In this document: positions 37,589 through 44,630 of the stretch, in pieces
Numbering within the stretch: position 1 is the stretch's first letter
How the letters are laid out: each line of letters starts with the position of its first letter
Source: Aquimarina sp. AU58
GTDB taxonomy: Bacteria > Bacteroidota > Bacteroidia > Flavobacteriales > Flavobacteriaceae
Direction of reading: 5' to 3'
DNA length: 64,000 nucleotides
Assembly (NCBI RefSeq): GCF_900312745.1
Contig: NZ_OMPD01000009.1
Coordinates: 124,001 to 188,000 of the forward strand
The notes under the pieces: generated by a model
Database searches by the model: none
What the model was told of the DNA's origin: nothing
Seen by the model: the letters and a program-made list of their open reading frames with translations, nothing else
Position numbers and translations under genes: made by a program

Positions 37589-39191
37589 CTAAACAGGACA
37601 AGCCAGTATTTATACTGGCTTTTTCTTTTTTAGAAATCCCCATATCCCTTGTTATTGTTGAGTTTAGAGCGAATAATAAATTGATTTCATTGGTTAGATA
37701 TTGCCTGTTTTCTGGGTTAATCGTTAAACCTTTAGGAAAAATCAATTCTTGCAGTTTGGTTTTTATTTCAAAACTTCCAAAAGCCCAGTATTTACCGATG
37801 TTTTGCGAAAAAACAATAATTGAGTTTACAAAATCATCAAGGTTAGATATTTTTTTGCTTTGACTTTTAAGATTTACATTTAATTGCAATAACTCTTTAT
37901 CTATTTTCTCTTTGTATGACTTGTATGTATAATCATCAATTATGTCATTCATAAGTTTGTCCACCAATTTTTGGGACTTAGTTTTTAAAGCCTTTATACG
38001 CTTTTCTATTGTTTCTTTTAGTTCGTATTCATCATTATTATGATTTTTCAACAACAGCTTTATTTGCGCCTTAAACGGCTCTATAAGATGCTTATCTAAT
38101 TTAAATGATTCCAACAACTCTATAAACGTATCGTGTACACCTTTTTTTAATGATCTTTTACTAGAATTTGCGTTTAAAGTGACTCCCTTACATTTTTGGC
38201 AAGTGTAATAGTGTAATTTTTTTTTCTTTACCTCATAGCTAGTTAATTTGTTATTGCAAGACATACATTTTAAAAACCCTGTTAGGGGTCTGTCAAGATT
38301 TTGTTTGCTTATCTCATAGCCTCTATTTCTAGGAGTGTCTAAAATTGCTTGTACTCTTTTAAAGTTAGTTATGGATACAATGGGCTTCCAATTTCCTTTT
38401 ACAGGCTTATCCAGTAACTTATTTGTAGAGATACCGCAATAGGTAGCTTTACGCCATATTGTACTTAATTTCTGTTTGGATATGTTAAGGCCATAATTCG
38501 CCATTTTTTGCTGAATGATATAATCCTTTTCGCCGTTGGCTTTCATAAGCCATGCTTTTTTTAATAGTTTGCCATCTTCGTTGATTTCGATTTGCTGGTG
38601 TTCACTTCTTCTGCTAAACTCTGTAACCCTTGTACCTTTCAGTGTATATCCTAAAGGGGCTCTGCCTAAATAATTTCCATCTTCTAAAAATGTTTTCATA
38701 CCAGGCAAAGTATGTTCCATTCGCTCCAAGTTTTCTTTTCTTGCCCTTAACAGTTTTTTTAGTATCTGATATTCGCCGTCTTGTGTTTCGGTAGAAATTC
38801 CAGAATTAACCTCTATAAGATGCACATTGTTTTGGTGTACCAACTCATTAGTAAGAGCTATTGCATTTGCTCCACTTCGTGAAAACCTATTCATTTTGTA
38901 TATGAGTATGGCAAATGGCTTGTCTTTTGTTTTGGAAACTTCTGTAATTAGCTTTTTAAACTCTTTTCTTGTAAAATCTCCTTTTGCACTTTCGTAAGTT
39001 GCCCCAAAATATTTTGTTATTACTAAACCATTTTCAAGGGCGTATTCTTCTGCAAACTTCTTTTGATATTTCAGACTTTTGTTTACTTCTTGATCTTTAC
39101 TGGAAACTCTGGTATATACCCAAACATTGTTATTTACAGTTGTTTGTTTTTCTGCTTTTACAATAAATTTTTCAAAATAATCTAAACTCAT
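37548..39191 (-). CDS. Large serine recombinase/integrase
   Basis: 547 residues. The catalytic N-terminal domain has Ser30 in YTRVSS and the NRFSRS arginines. The recombinase domain (about 165-290) includes LGRAPLGYTLKG and RKATYCGI. A zinc ribbon (CMSC, then CQKC) and a coiled coil complete the large-serine-integrase layout. The last residues, from about KKEKASINTGL to the stop at 37548, are encoded by the tRNA-fMet terminator and the tRNA 3' half read backwards, as at tRNA-integrated elements. It therefore likely inserted the neighbouring island here. The start overlaps a 54-codon gene by 4 nt. Confidence 0.9.
   Translation of the reverse strand: MSLDYFEKFIVKAEKQTTVNNNVWVYTRVSSKDQEVNKSLKYQKKFAEEYALENGLVITKYFGATYESAKGDFTRKEFKKLITEVSKTKDKPFAILIYKMNRFSRSGANAIALTNELVHQNNVHLIEVNSGISTETQDGEYQILKKLLRARKENLERMEHTLPGMKTFLEDGNYLGRAPLGYTLKGTRVTEFSRRSEHQQIEINEDGKLLKKAWLMKANGEKDYIIQQKMANYGLNISKQKLSTIWRKATYCGISTNKLLDKPVKGNWKPIVSITNFKRVQAILDTPRNRGYEISKQNLDRPLTGFLKCMSCNNKLTSYEVKKKKLHYYTCQKCKGVTLNANSSKRSLKKGVHDTFIELLESFKLDKHLIEPFKAQIKLLLKNHNNDEYELKETIEKRIKALKTKSQKLVDKLMNDIIDDYTYKSYKEKIDKELLQLNVNLKSQSKKISNLDDFVNSIIVFSQNIGKYWAFGSFEIKTKLQELIFPKGLTINPENRQYLTNEINLLFALNSTITRDMGISKKEKASINTGLSCLVAGTGLEPVTFGL
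37600..37626 (+). terminator. tRNA-fMet terminator (inside the recombinase reading frame)
   Basis: AAGCCAGTAT (37600-37609) pairs with ATACTGGCTT (37612-37621), followed by T-rich sequence. It terminates the tRNA and also encodes part of the recombinase C-terminus on the other strand. Confidence 0.85.
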
Positions 39192-39352
39192 TTTTTGTTT
39201 TTCATTATGTCTATACCTATTACAGCTAATTTGTATAGTGATTTAATAATTCCTACAGCTTCTTCTTCAGTTAAATTTTCTAACCCTTCATAAGAACGTA
39301 GTTCATCAACTGTCAAAACCTTTACATCATTTTCTTGTTCTTGTGTTTCCAT
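39188..39352 (-). CDS. 54-residue protein coupled to the recombinase
   Basis: 54 codons from ATG (39352-39350) to a TGA that overlaps the recombinase ATG (ATGA). The product (METQEQENDVKVLTVDEL, then YEGLENLTEEEAVGIIKSLY) is acidic with an amphipathic helix and ends in KNKK. Its translational coupling to the integrase suggests a partner such as a directionality or accessory factor, or a regulator. There is no family I recognise. A 14-bp perfect inverted repeat sits 3 nt before its start codon. Confidence 0.7.
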   Translation of the reverse strand: METQEQENDVKVLTVDELRSYEGLENLTEEEAVGIIKSLYKLAVIGIDIMKNKK

Positions 39353-39355
39353 CTA

Positions 39356-39388
39356 CTTCTATATTCGTTTTTACAACGAATATAGAAG
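39356..39388. promoter_or_regulatory. 14-bp inverted repeat at the start of the recombinase operon
   Basis: CTTCTATATTCGTT (39356-39369) and its exact complement AACGAATATAGAAG (39375-39388) flank a 5-nt spacer. Lying directly upstream of the small-gene ATG, it could be an operator or an RNA hairpin that hides the start. Confidence 0.7.
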
Positions 39389-39741
39389 GGCGAATTCCAG
39401 TAATATTACAGCTAGAAAATATTGTCTTTACCCAGAAAATATAGTCTTCAAAAAGACACAAACAGTACAATCAAAAAATTGATTTTTTCACCAAAAATGT
39501 CTTTTTTGGTGAAAATCAAGACCTTATTAAGACAATTTTTGAGCTTGTCTAATTTGGATAAAATTTGTAGGAAAACAAAGAAAACATCGACTTATTTAAC
39601 TGAACTAGTTAAATAACGAATCTACTTAATGATTAAAATGATGTATAGAAATTGCTAGATTAAGTCTTAATAGTAGAAGTACCAATAACTACTTATACCC
39701 TGTTTTAGTCTCACAAAATAGTTGTAATAAAGTCAAAACTT
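39389..39741. other. Intergenic region with a strong hairpin
   Basis: No convincing gene. A 13-bp perfect stem (TTTTCACCAAAAA at 39485-39497 with its complement at 39503-39515, 5-nt loop) is the only clear structure. A frame at 39422-39616 begins with TTG and looks random. Confidence 0.55.
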
Positions 39742-40338
39742 TCAATTCCTCCTATGCTCCAACCACTTTAGAGTTCTATAATACGTTGTTTTTGATAAGC
39801 CAAACTCATGACAGACACGATCTCTGTTTTCATCCGGATTAACTCTTAAATACTCCCTAATCTCAATTGCTTTTTGTACAGATTCATCTTTTGGCCGGTC
39901 ATGTCTACCTGATTTGCTTTTTCTTTTATGGTATGATCGTCTTTTAAGACGGTTAAGGTCAAAAATAGCATCATCAGCTTCTAGTTTCTCCATTCCTCTT
40001 TTGGTTTGTAGTACTCTGAAGGTCATGGATAATATCATATTGGTATCATGCTCTTGGATATAGTTAAAAACAAAAATAGAAATATCGAATTTTTTATACT
40101 CCTGAACCAATACTTTATCACCTATTAATTGAAGGATAATAGTCTTTTCTTTCTTAATAAAATCAACAGCTTCTTTTCTGGTCGTTTTTACTCCCAGAGA
40201 ATTTTTAGTCTTTTTATAGTTGCCCCATTTCTTTTTGGCAAGATATCCCGAAAGGTTAGTTATTTCATTCATGGTTGCCAAACGTACCTCAAAATCATAA
40301 GTATCTTTAAAATTGTCTTTCATTACAAAATTCATCAT
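39742..40338 (-). CDS. Hypothetical protein with C-terminal helix-turn-helix
   Basis: 198 residues. A mixed N-terminal region is followed by a basic linker (KRRSYHKRKSKSGRHDRPKD) and a C-terminal HTH of the resolvase/Hin kind (VCHEFGLSKTTYYRTLKWLE). The linker-plus-HTH arrangement resembles the DNA-binding end of serine resolvases, but no catalytic domain is present. It is probably a regulator of the mobile element. It follows the 71-residue gene after 4 nt on the same strand. I do not recognise the N-terminal domain. Confidence 0.6.
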   Translation of the reverse strand: MMNFVMKDNFKDTYDFEVRLATMNEITNLSGYLAKKKWGNYKKTKNSLGVKTTRKEAVDFIKKEKTIILQLIGDKVLVQEYKKFDISIFVFNYIQEHDTNMILSMTFRVLQTKRGMEKLEADDAIFDLNRLKRRSYHKRKSKSGRHDRPKDESVQKAIEIREYLRVNPDENRDRVCHEFGLSKTTYYRTLKWLEHRRN

Positions 40339-40342
40339 TTAT

Positions 40343-40558
40343 CTACGCTTTAGTTGATTCTACATCTTGGATTATCCAATTTTCTCCATAACAATTAGAA
40401 GATTTTAGTTGACTTCTAACATCTTCTTTTGCCCATTCTTTCAGTTCTTCGATGGTTATATCAGGATCGATATCTTTATAGTCTACAGTAAACACTTTTT
40501 GAAACCATTCTGGTCCCAATCCCTTTCTTATAGAAACATGTATAGTAAATGAATACAT
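40343..40558 (-). CDS. Small hypothetical protein
   Basis: 71 residues (MYSFTIHVSIRKGLGPEWF, then EELKEWAKEDVRSQL). It is predicted as mixed alpha/beta, soluble and without Cys motifs. It is the upstream partner of the HTH protein gene, with a 4-nt gap, so the two form an operon. It faces a 458-nt noncoding region with short direct repeats. Function unknown. Confidence 0.55.
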   Translation of the reverse strand: MYSFTIHVSIRKGLGPEWFQKVFTVDYKDIDPDITIEELKEWAKEDVRSQLKSSNCYGENWIIQDVESTKA

Positions 40559-41016
40559 AAAAGTTGGTTTATTATCAAATGTACTAATAATTCCTTATCA
40601 TAAACCTTTCGATTATTCTCTATAAATCTATATCTTATGATGAGTTAAATTATGGTTCGAAAAACTAATCACTCCTATAAAATTATTTGTTTTTAGCTAA
40701 ATTATGGTTTTAACGTAATTAGTATATGGTTTTAATATATTGATTTTCAGTAAAATACATTCTTTTATTTTTAACTTTTGTTAGAAAAATGTCTTCATCT
40801 GACGTTTTAGAAGTCAAATTGGTGTAATGATTCACTATGCTAATCCTTGGGAAACCCTATTTTTTCGTTTTAGAGGACGCAAAAATAAACAGAAAAAACA
40901 AGAAAAATCCTATTAATTTTTTACTAATATTTACATAGTTTTGGTTTGTAAATCAGAGTATTACAACCTAAAAAGTCTTTTGTTTGCTTTTCCTTTTAAC
41001 TAATAAAAATATCAAT
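40559..41016. other. Divergent intergenic region with short direct repeats
   Basis: 458 bases without a gene. TAAATTATGGTT occurs at 40646-40657 and 40698-40709. TATGGTTTTAA occurs at 40703-40713 and 40725-40735. TAGTTTTG at 40936-40943 could be a -7 element for the small lipoprotein gene. Confidence 0.5.
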
Positions 41017-41166
41017 ATGAAAACTAAATCTTTTTTTTTGACAATTCTTTTTTTATGTTTATCAACGTTGTTTTTAACAAGTTGCGAATCAGATAACCCA
41101 GATGACGAAATTTACCAAATCGACCAAGAAGAAGTTGAAGACCCAGGAGACCGTGGGAATAGTTAA
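41017..41166 (+). CDS. Small lipoprotein, 49 residues
   Basis: Starts at the ATG at 41017, which opens a perfect lipoprotein signal (MKTKSFFLTILFLCL, then LTSC with Cys23). The mature part is only 27 residues, strongly acidic, and ends EVEDPGDRGNS. Very short lipoproteins with a similar acidic ending occur beside membrane-protein genes in flavobacteria. Its end overlaps a possible longer start of the next gene. Function unknown. Confidence 0.65.
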   Translation: MKTKSFFLTILFLCLSTLFLTSCESDNPDDEIYQIDQEEVEDPGDRGNS

Positions 41167-41179
41167 AATAATATTTATT

Positions 41180-41806
41180 ATGATTATTTTAGGTGCTGTA
41201 CTTGGAAGTATTGCACCTTTTTTGCATATTTTTTATCCTAAAACAACAGTCGAAGTTTTAGAATTAAACAAAAGATATGATGAAGGAAAAATATCAAAAC
41301 AGGAATACTTAGTCAATAAAAAAGTTTTAAAAGAAAAGTATAAGGTTTTTGGTTTTACTAATAAACGAAGATTCCTATTTGCTATTGGGTTGCCTATAGC
41401 TCTTTTTTGCTGTTCCTTTATTTTGATTTATATATCTAGATATATAAATGATAGGAATGCACGCCGAGCTACTATCAGTTCAGGTCTTTTATTTCAGTTT
41501 ACTTCAATTTATTTTATTGCTTGGGTATTATGGCCATATACCTATGAGGAAAGAGATTTTAGTAGATCAGCATATTATACAGTTATCGTTTTCTCTTCAA
41601 TTTTGATGACTTTAACAATTTTTCAATTTCAAAAATCACTATCTAGTTATAATGCCAAAATCCGAGAACTTGTAAGTTTTATTGCCGGAACAAGGCAGCA
41701 ATTTTTTGTTAATATTGAAAAACATGAATCTGAAAAAGAGATAGAAATTCAGAAAAAGAAGTTCGATCAAGAAATGTATAACACTTTTGAAAAGATTGTA
41801 GATTAA
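41180..41806 (+). CDS. Four-helix membrane protein with cytoplasmic coiled-coil tail
   Basis: 208 residues from the ATG at 41180, 13 nt after the lipoprotein stop. An in-frame ATG at 41102 would extend it by 26 residues into the lipoprotein gene, which seems less likely. Four hydrophobic segments are visible (MIILGAVLG, LFAIGLPIALFCCSF, FQFTSIYFIAWVL, YYTVIVFSSILMTLT), with a charged loop that contains a SHOCT-like KRYDEGKISKQEYLVNK after the first. The tail is helical and charged. No family recognised. It could work with the small lipoprotein. Confidence 0.6.
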   Translation: MIILGAVLGSIAPFLHIFYPKTTVEVLELNKRYDEGKISKQEYLVNKKVLKEKYKVFGFTNKRRFLFAIGLPIALFCCSFILIYISRYINDRNARRATISSGLLFQFTSIYFIAWVLWPYTYEERDFSRSAYYTVIVFSSILMTLTIFQFQKSLSSYNAKIRELVSFIAGTRQQFFVNIEKHESEKEIEIQKKKFDQEMYNTFEKIVD

Positions 41807-41820
41807 ATAATATTTGATAA

Positions 41821-42018
41821 ATGGATAATAAACGCCGAAAACAAATATTAGATAAGTTGAGAAGATCAAATCAAATATTTGATCTTGATTATAATTCCTT
41901 TGAAAAAGATTTGGAAATGGAATTGGAGAATGAATTTAGGAAGAAAAAGGATGAATTAATTTCTCTTCTATATGAGAAAGAATTACTCAAACTCAAAATA
42001 GAAAATAGCTTATGTTAA
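41821..42018 (+). CDS. Small helical hypothetical protein
   Basis: 65 residues, almost entirely helical and charged (MDNKRRKQILDKLRRSNQI, then KDLEMELENEFRKKKDEL). It starts 14 nt after the membrane-protein gene and probably shares its transcript. It ends 3 nt before the end of the convergent repressor gene. Function unknown. Confidence 0.5.
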   Translation: MDNKRRKQILDKLRRSNQIFDLDYNSFEKDLEMELENEFRKKKDELISLLYEKELLKLKIENSLC

Positions 42019-42021
42019 GTA

Positions 42022-42468
42022 TCAGTTTGATTCTTCAGCTAGTTTAGAAACTTGTTCTTTTAATTGTTCAATTTCTTTCCTTACTTCGCCCATTTCTTTG
42101 TCTGCAAATAGTAGCTTTGTAAGTTTTTGAAAGCTCTTATAGGATTTAAATTCTGTAACATTATCATAAACGTAGTCAATGATTTCTATTTTATCAAAAT
42201 CATCTAAATTAAGCTTTACTGGAAGATTATATTCTATTTCTCCTAAATTTTTATCATTTAGAAGCATTTCACCTTTACCTGTTACTAACCAAACAGGATT
42301 TAAATCAGTATAGATTGTAAGAATATTTTCTATCACATTAGACCCAATACTCTTATTGTTCTTAACTGCTTTAGAAATACTCCCTCTACTTGCTTTGATA
42401 CTATTCTCAAACAAATAATAGCTAATATCTTTTTCAGCAATATATTGCCCTAATCTTTTTACTATCAT
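42022..42468 (-). CDS. Phage-type HTH repressor
   Basis: 148 residues. The N-terminal half is a CI-like DNA-binding domain in the form common in flavobacterial prophages and islands (LFENSIKASRGSISKAVKNN, then KSIGSNVIENIL and NPVWLVTGKGEML). The C-terminal half ends in a coiled coil for dimerisation. There is no LexA-like Ser/Lys peptidase. A 20-bp palindrome lies 20 nt upstream of its start and a divergent small HTH gene follows, as in a repressor/Cro switch. Confidence 0.75.
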   Translation of the reverse strand: MIVKRLGQYIAEKDISYYLFENSIKASRGSISKAVKNNKSIGSNVIENILTIYTDLNPVWLVTGKGEMLLNDKNLGEIEYNLPVKLNLDDFDKIEIIDYVYDNVTEFKSYKSFQKLTKLLFADKEMGEVRKEIEQLKEQVSKLAEESN

Positions 42469-42487
42469 AAGAAAAAAGTCTTATAAA

Positions 42488-42507
42488 ATTTTCTAAACTA
42501 AGAAAAT
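42488..42507. promoter_or_regulatory. Operator-like palindrome upstream of the repressor
   Basis: ATTTTCT and AGAAAAT arms around a 6-nt centre. Just beyond, ATCATA and TATGAT (42508-42528 region) make a second inverted repeat spanning a TATATTTG promoter-like box. Confidence 0.5.
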
Positions 42508-42698
42508 AATCATATATTTGTGTATGATTAAAACAAATGTATGAAAATTTTACACTACTGATACGAAGTTTGTATTTCATTGTTTGTTAATCATTTTAAC
42601 GTAAAACCCACATACTTGCATAAAACGCAATTTTAATAAAGAGAAAAACATCCCACTTAGAATTTCTCTTGACTAATTAATATGGTAAACTCATATTT

Positions 42699-42905
42699 AT
42701 GAAAAAGAGTAGAAGACAAAGAGTAGAAGAACTTCTCCTTGAAGAAAAAGATATCTTATGTATACTCCCATTCGAAAGGAAACTAGGTTTTTCTAGAGGT
42801 ATAATTTATAAGTTCATAAAATATCACAGAAAGCTTAGTACATCAGAAATTAAAAAAATTGACCATTATTTTCAGGAAGTTATTGATAGATATCAAGAAG
42901 AATAA
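42699..42905 (+). CDS. Small HTH-like protein, divergent from the repressor
   Basis: 68 residues, basic and helical (MKKSRRQRVEELLLEEKD, then FERKLGFSRGIIYKFIKYH). The central part fits a helix-turn-helix, though no family is certain. Facing the repressor across an operator-bearing gap, it occupies the usual Cro/activator position of an element's switch. Confidence 0.5.
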   Translation: MKKSRRQRVEELLLEEKDILCILPFERKLGFSRGIIYKFIKYHRKLSTSEIKKIDHYFQEVIDRYQEE

Positions 42906-43094
42906 AAAATATAACCCCCTAAAATTGTAAGCATCGAAAAAGTTCCTCTAGTAGTTTTCTTTTATAAAATACAACGCCTATCTCTGATAGGTTACAAAAA
43001 TACTTTAGTGTCTTTTTAAAAAATATAAAACCGAGAAACTCCAAAAGTTAAATGTAAAATGATAAAGTAACAAGAATCCCAAAAATAAAAAAAC

Positions 43095-43358
43095 ATGAAA
43101 ACAAGTCTACCGGTTGCAATACAAAACCATCGAGAGAAACCTTTTGAACAGAAAGTATTTAAATTGTTGTCGATAAACCCTACTCTTTTTAACACCTGTG
43201 TAAAAGAACATAGAGGCTATGCTCTTCTTCTTCGTATTTGGATAGAAGAAAAGTATCACAATGGTAACACAGCATTAGAAGTTGCAGAAATGATAAAAAA
43301 ATCAAAATTACGTATAGAAGCTATAAAATCAGGTCACCCTCTTTACATAGCAGTATAA
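43095..43358 (+). CDS. Hypothetical protein of the island
   Basis: 87 residues (MKTSLPVAIQNHREKPFEQK, then LLRIWIEEKYHNGNTALEVA). Helical and soluble, with no recognised domain. It is preceded by AT-rich noncoding DNA carrying one copy of the 18-bp repeat TAAATGTAAAATGATAAA. A 57-codon gene follows after 125 nt. Confidence 0.45.
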   Translation: MKTSLPVAIQNHREKPFEQKVFKLLSINPTLFNTCVKEHRGYALLLRIWIEEKYHNGNTALEVAEMIKKSKLRIEAIKSGHPLYIAV

Positions 43359-43483
43359 ACAATCAAGACTTTTAACTAAAAGGCAAAACAGGAGTAATTG
43401 GCATACTACAGTAAAGTTGAGTTTGTGTAAATACCCCTGTATGCACTATAAGATTACTCCTGTACCTTTTTAATCCAATTTTT

Positions 43484-43657
43484 ATGCTTCCAGATAACAT
43501 AAACGACATACCACCAAAAGTATTATATACCATATTAAAAGTATTAGGTATCGATATTGGTGAATTTATGTGCAAGCTTTTAAATGATAGTCCAAAAGAA
43601 ATTATGATGTACGCTAAAATATATGCTTTATACATGATGCAAGAACAACAATGCTAA
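43484..43657 (+). CDS. 57-residue hypothetical protein
   Basis: 57 codons from ATG to TAA. The product starts MLPDNINDIPPKVLYTILKV and has a regular amphipathic pattern with several Met at the C-terminus (IYALYMMQEQQC). Amino-acid composition looks protein-like and no other frame here does. No homology recognised. Function unknown. Confidence 0.4.
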   Translation: MLPDNINDIPPKVLYTILKVLGIDIGEFMCKLLNDSPKEIMMYAKIYALYMMQEQQC

Positions 43658-44630
43658 ATGTAAAATGTAAAACCGAAAAATGTAAAAGTCAGAAGTCAGG
43701 TGTTGGAAGCCAGAGGTTGTCCGTCAATTAAAAACTTAGATTCTTTACTTTTTTGTCTCTTTGAAACTACTAAATGTAAAATGATAAATGTAAAAGTATG
43801 AAGTATAACGTATATCATCTTAATACTCAATACTAATATCTCAATACTATTTTTTTGCCTCAATATTGATATGGGGTGCTTGAAATAACTGGGTTAAACT
43901 TAGGTTATGTTTTTTTAATATAGCTATTGTAATTCAAGTACCCTGATATCATAAATGAATGCTGAATAACGAATGACAAATTATGGGTTACGAATTATGA
44001 GTGATAAATGTAGAAGTCAGATGTTAATTAAAACTTAGATTCTTTGCTTCTTTGTCTCTCTGAAACTTTGAAGCTTTGAAAAAAAACAGTGTTACGGATT
44101 TCCATAAATATACGATACGGTAAAACCATAATTTTGTCTTTTACTTTTAAACAATTTGATAAAGATGGTATATGTATTAAAAGATTAAAGTTTACTGAGG
44201 CAAAAAATAATTAAAAATATTTTCCCCAGTTTCAAAAAATGAAACTGGCAAAGTTTATTATTGTAACATATGGATTATAAACACGGTAAAATAATCTGTA
44301 TTTACCATATAAGTGAAATAAAATATAATGAAAATATTTTTTTATTTCAAAAACAGGTAAAAAATACTTTTATAAGAACTTAAAAACAAAATAATGATTT
44401 GATAAACAGGTGATTAACTATGGATCGAGCCTATTCTTATTGTGGAAAGCCATCGATATATACATTTTGTTTTTCAAAGACACAGGGTGTTTTCCCCCTA
44501 TTATATGTATTGGTTATCAACAATATAAACTGTAAGTTTGCTGTTGCAATCGAGCAGAATTAAGATAGTATTAACAATTGTTTTAAAATTTGTACCATTG
44601 CAAACCCAAACGCCTCAAAATAAAACCTAT
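43658..44630. repeat. Long noncoding region with dispersed direct repeats
   Basis: About 970 bases with no gene. A segment at 43735-43768 (CTTAGATTCTTTACTTTTTT, then GTCTCTTTGAAACT) recurs with a few changes at 44034-44067. GAAGTCAG recurs at several places around both copies. TAAATGTAAAATGATAAA at 43771-43788 repeats the copy at 43049-43066, and shorter TGTAAAA units lie between. The promoter of the large downstream operon should be in the last 300 bases. Confidence 0.6.

Larger units (their letters stand above)
37548..43657. mobile_element. Putative tRNA-fMet integrated island (right end uncertain)
   Basis: The left edge is the tRNA-fMet 3' half, entered by a serine recombinase. Small HTH, hypothetical and repressor-like genes follow, all AT-rich, with long noncoding gaps. 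I looked for a second copy of the tRNA 3' end (such as GGTTCGAGTCCTGTTCCCGC) further right and did not find one, so the right end is set at the last small gene and may lie elsewhere. Confidence 0.5.

Noticed and set aside
39422..39616. 64-codon frame on the plus strand from TTG
   Set aside because: It has a non-ATG start, composition like noncoding DNA and overlap with a hairpin, with no recognisable protein features.
43372..43635. 87-codon frame on the minus strand
   Set aside because: It overlaps the better-looking 57-codon plus-strand frame and reads like its shadow.
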